A stretch of DNA of 64,000 nucleotides, from NCBI GenBank assembly GCA_013398275.1, contig VZSE01014922.1:6016253-6080252 (forward strand). Reading direction: 5' to 3'. Under the pieces are notes generated by a model. The model worked only from the letters and a program-made list of their open reading frames with translations, was not told the DNA's origin and searched no databases. Positions 63,748 to 64,000 of the stretch are shown here, in pieces (within the stretch, counting starts at the first letter, position 1; each line of letters starts with the position of its first letter). The position numbers and the translations under genes were made by a program. The DNA is from Promerops cafer (taxonomy: Eukaryota > Chordata > Aves > Passeriformes > Nectariniidae).

Positions 63748-64000
63748 GGTTAATCCTGGGCTGCATCAAAAGCAGTGTGGCCAGAAGGATGTGGGAAGGG
63801 ATTCTGCTCCTCTGCTCTGCTCTGGTGAGACCTAATCTGGAGTGCTGTGGGGAGCCCAACACAAGACACACATGGATCCATTCGAATGAGTCCAGACGAG
63901 GGCCACAAAGTTGATCAGAGGAGACGCAGCACCTCTCTCATGAAGACAGGCTAAGAGTGATGGGGTTGTTCAGCCCGGAGAAGACTCCGTGGAGAACTTA
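63748..64000 (+). mobile_element. CR1 LINE copy G, cut by the window end
   Basis: Plus-orientation CR1 sequence runs off the right edge. It starts near AATCCTGGGCTGCATCAAAA, then GCAGTGTGGCCAG, GGATTCTGCTCCTCTGCTCT, CTGGTGAGACCTAATCTGGA, GAGGGCCACAAAGTTGATCA and TTGTTCAGCCCGGAGAAGA. This is the post-RT and early C-terminal part of ORF2. The 3' UTR and tail lie beyond 64000, so the subfamily cannot be assigned here. Confidence 0.92.

Overview
The window looks like gene-poor, AT-leaning nuclear DNA from a bird. The main evidence is seven fragments of CR1, the dominant avian non-LTR retrotransposon. All are cut short at the 5' end, and the six whose 3' end lies inside the window carry avian-style CR1 3' tails. 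Degenerate CORE-SINE (MIR-type) remnants, short microsatellites and general CpG depletion fit as well. I cannot name the species or the chromosome. I found no protein-coding gene I could defend, no tRNA or rRNA, no CRISPR array and no prokaryotic gene organisation. Open frames of up to about 236 codons exist, but they resemble no family I recognise and often overlap others of similar length.

Layout. 1-690 is unique sequence with an A-run. 690-1190 is CR1 copy A (+). 1191-5500 is unique sequence with a perfect CRE palindrome and a G/T-rich tract. 5500-5990 is a possible solitary LTR on the minus strand. 5990-12390 is unique. 12390-12915 is CR1 copy B (+). 12916-17552 is unique with small tandem duplications. 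17553-17785 is a MIR-type SINE. 17786-26800 is unique, with a homeodomain-site cluster near 20.9 kb. 26802-28622 is CR1 copy C (-), the longest copy, which keeps pieces of endonuclease and reverse transcriptase. 28623-44190 is unique, with a local CpG-rich segment at 42.5-43.0 kb, a CTCF-like site and two strong short hairpins. 44198-44292 is a second MIR-like remnant. 48189-48265 is CR1 copy D (-). 48665-48840 is a second CpG-rich patch. 52335-53118 is CR1 copy E (+), followed by a composite microsatellite. 53747-59089 is unique and includes an unexplained CpG-bearing block at 55.9-56.2 kb. 59090-59505 is CR1 copy F (-). 63748-64000 is CR1 copy G (+), which runs off the end.

No set of genes here works together as a pathway. 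The only protein-coding history I can read is the second ORF of CR1 (endonuclease plus reverse transcriptase), broken in every copy. The other candidates for function are non-coding: ATTA/POU-type clusters, a CRE, a CTCF-like motif, two CpG-rich patches and two perfect hairpins. They were found by eye and are hypotheses. I do not see a convincing undescribed biological system in this window.
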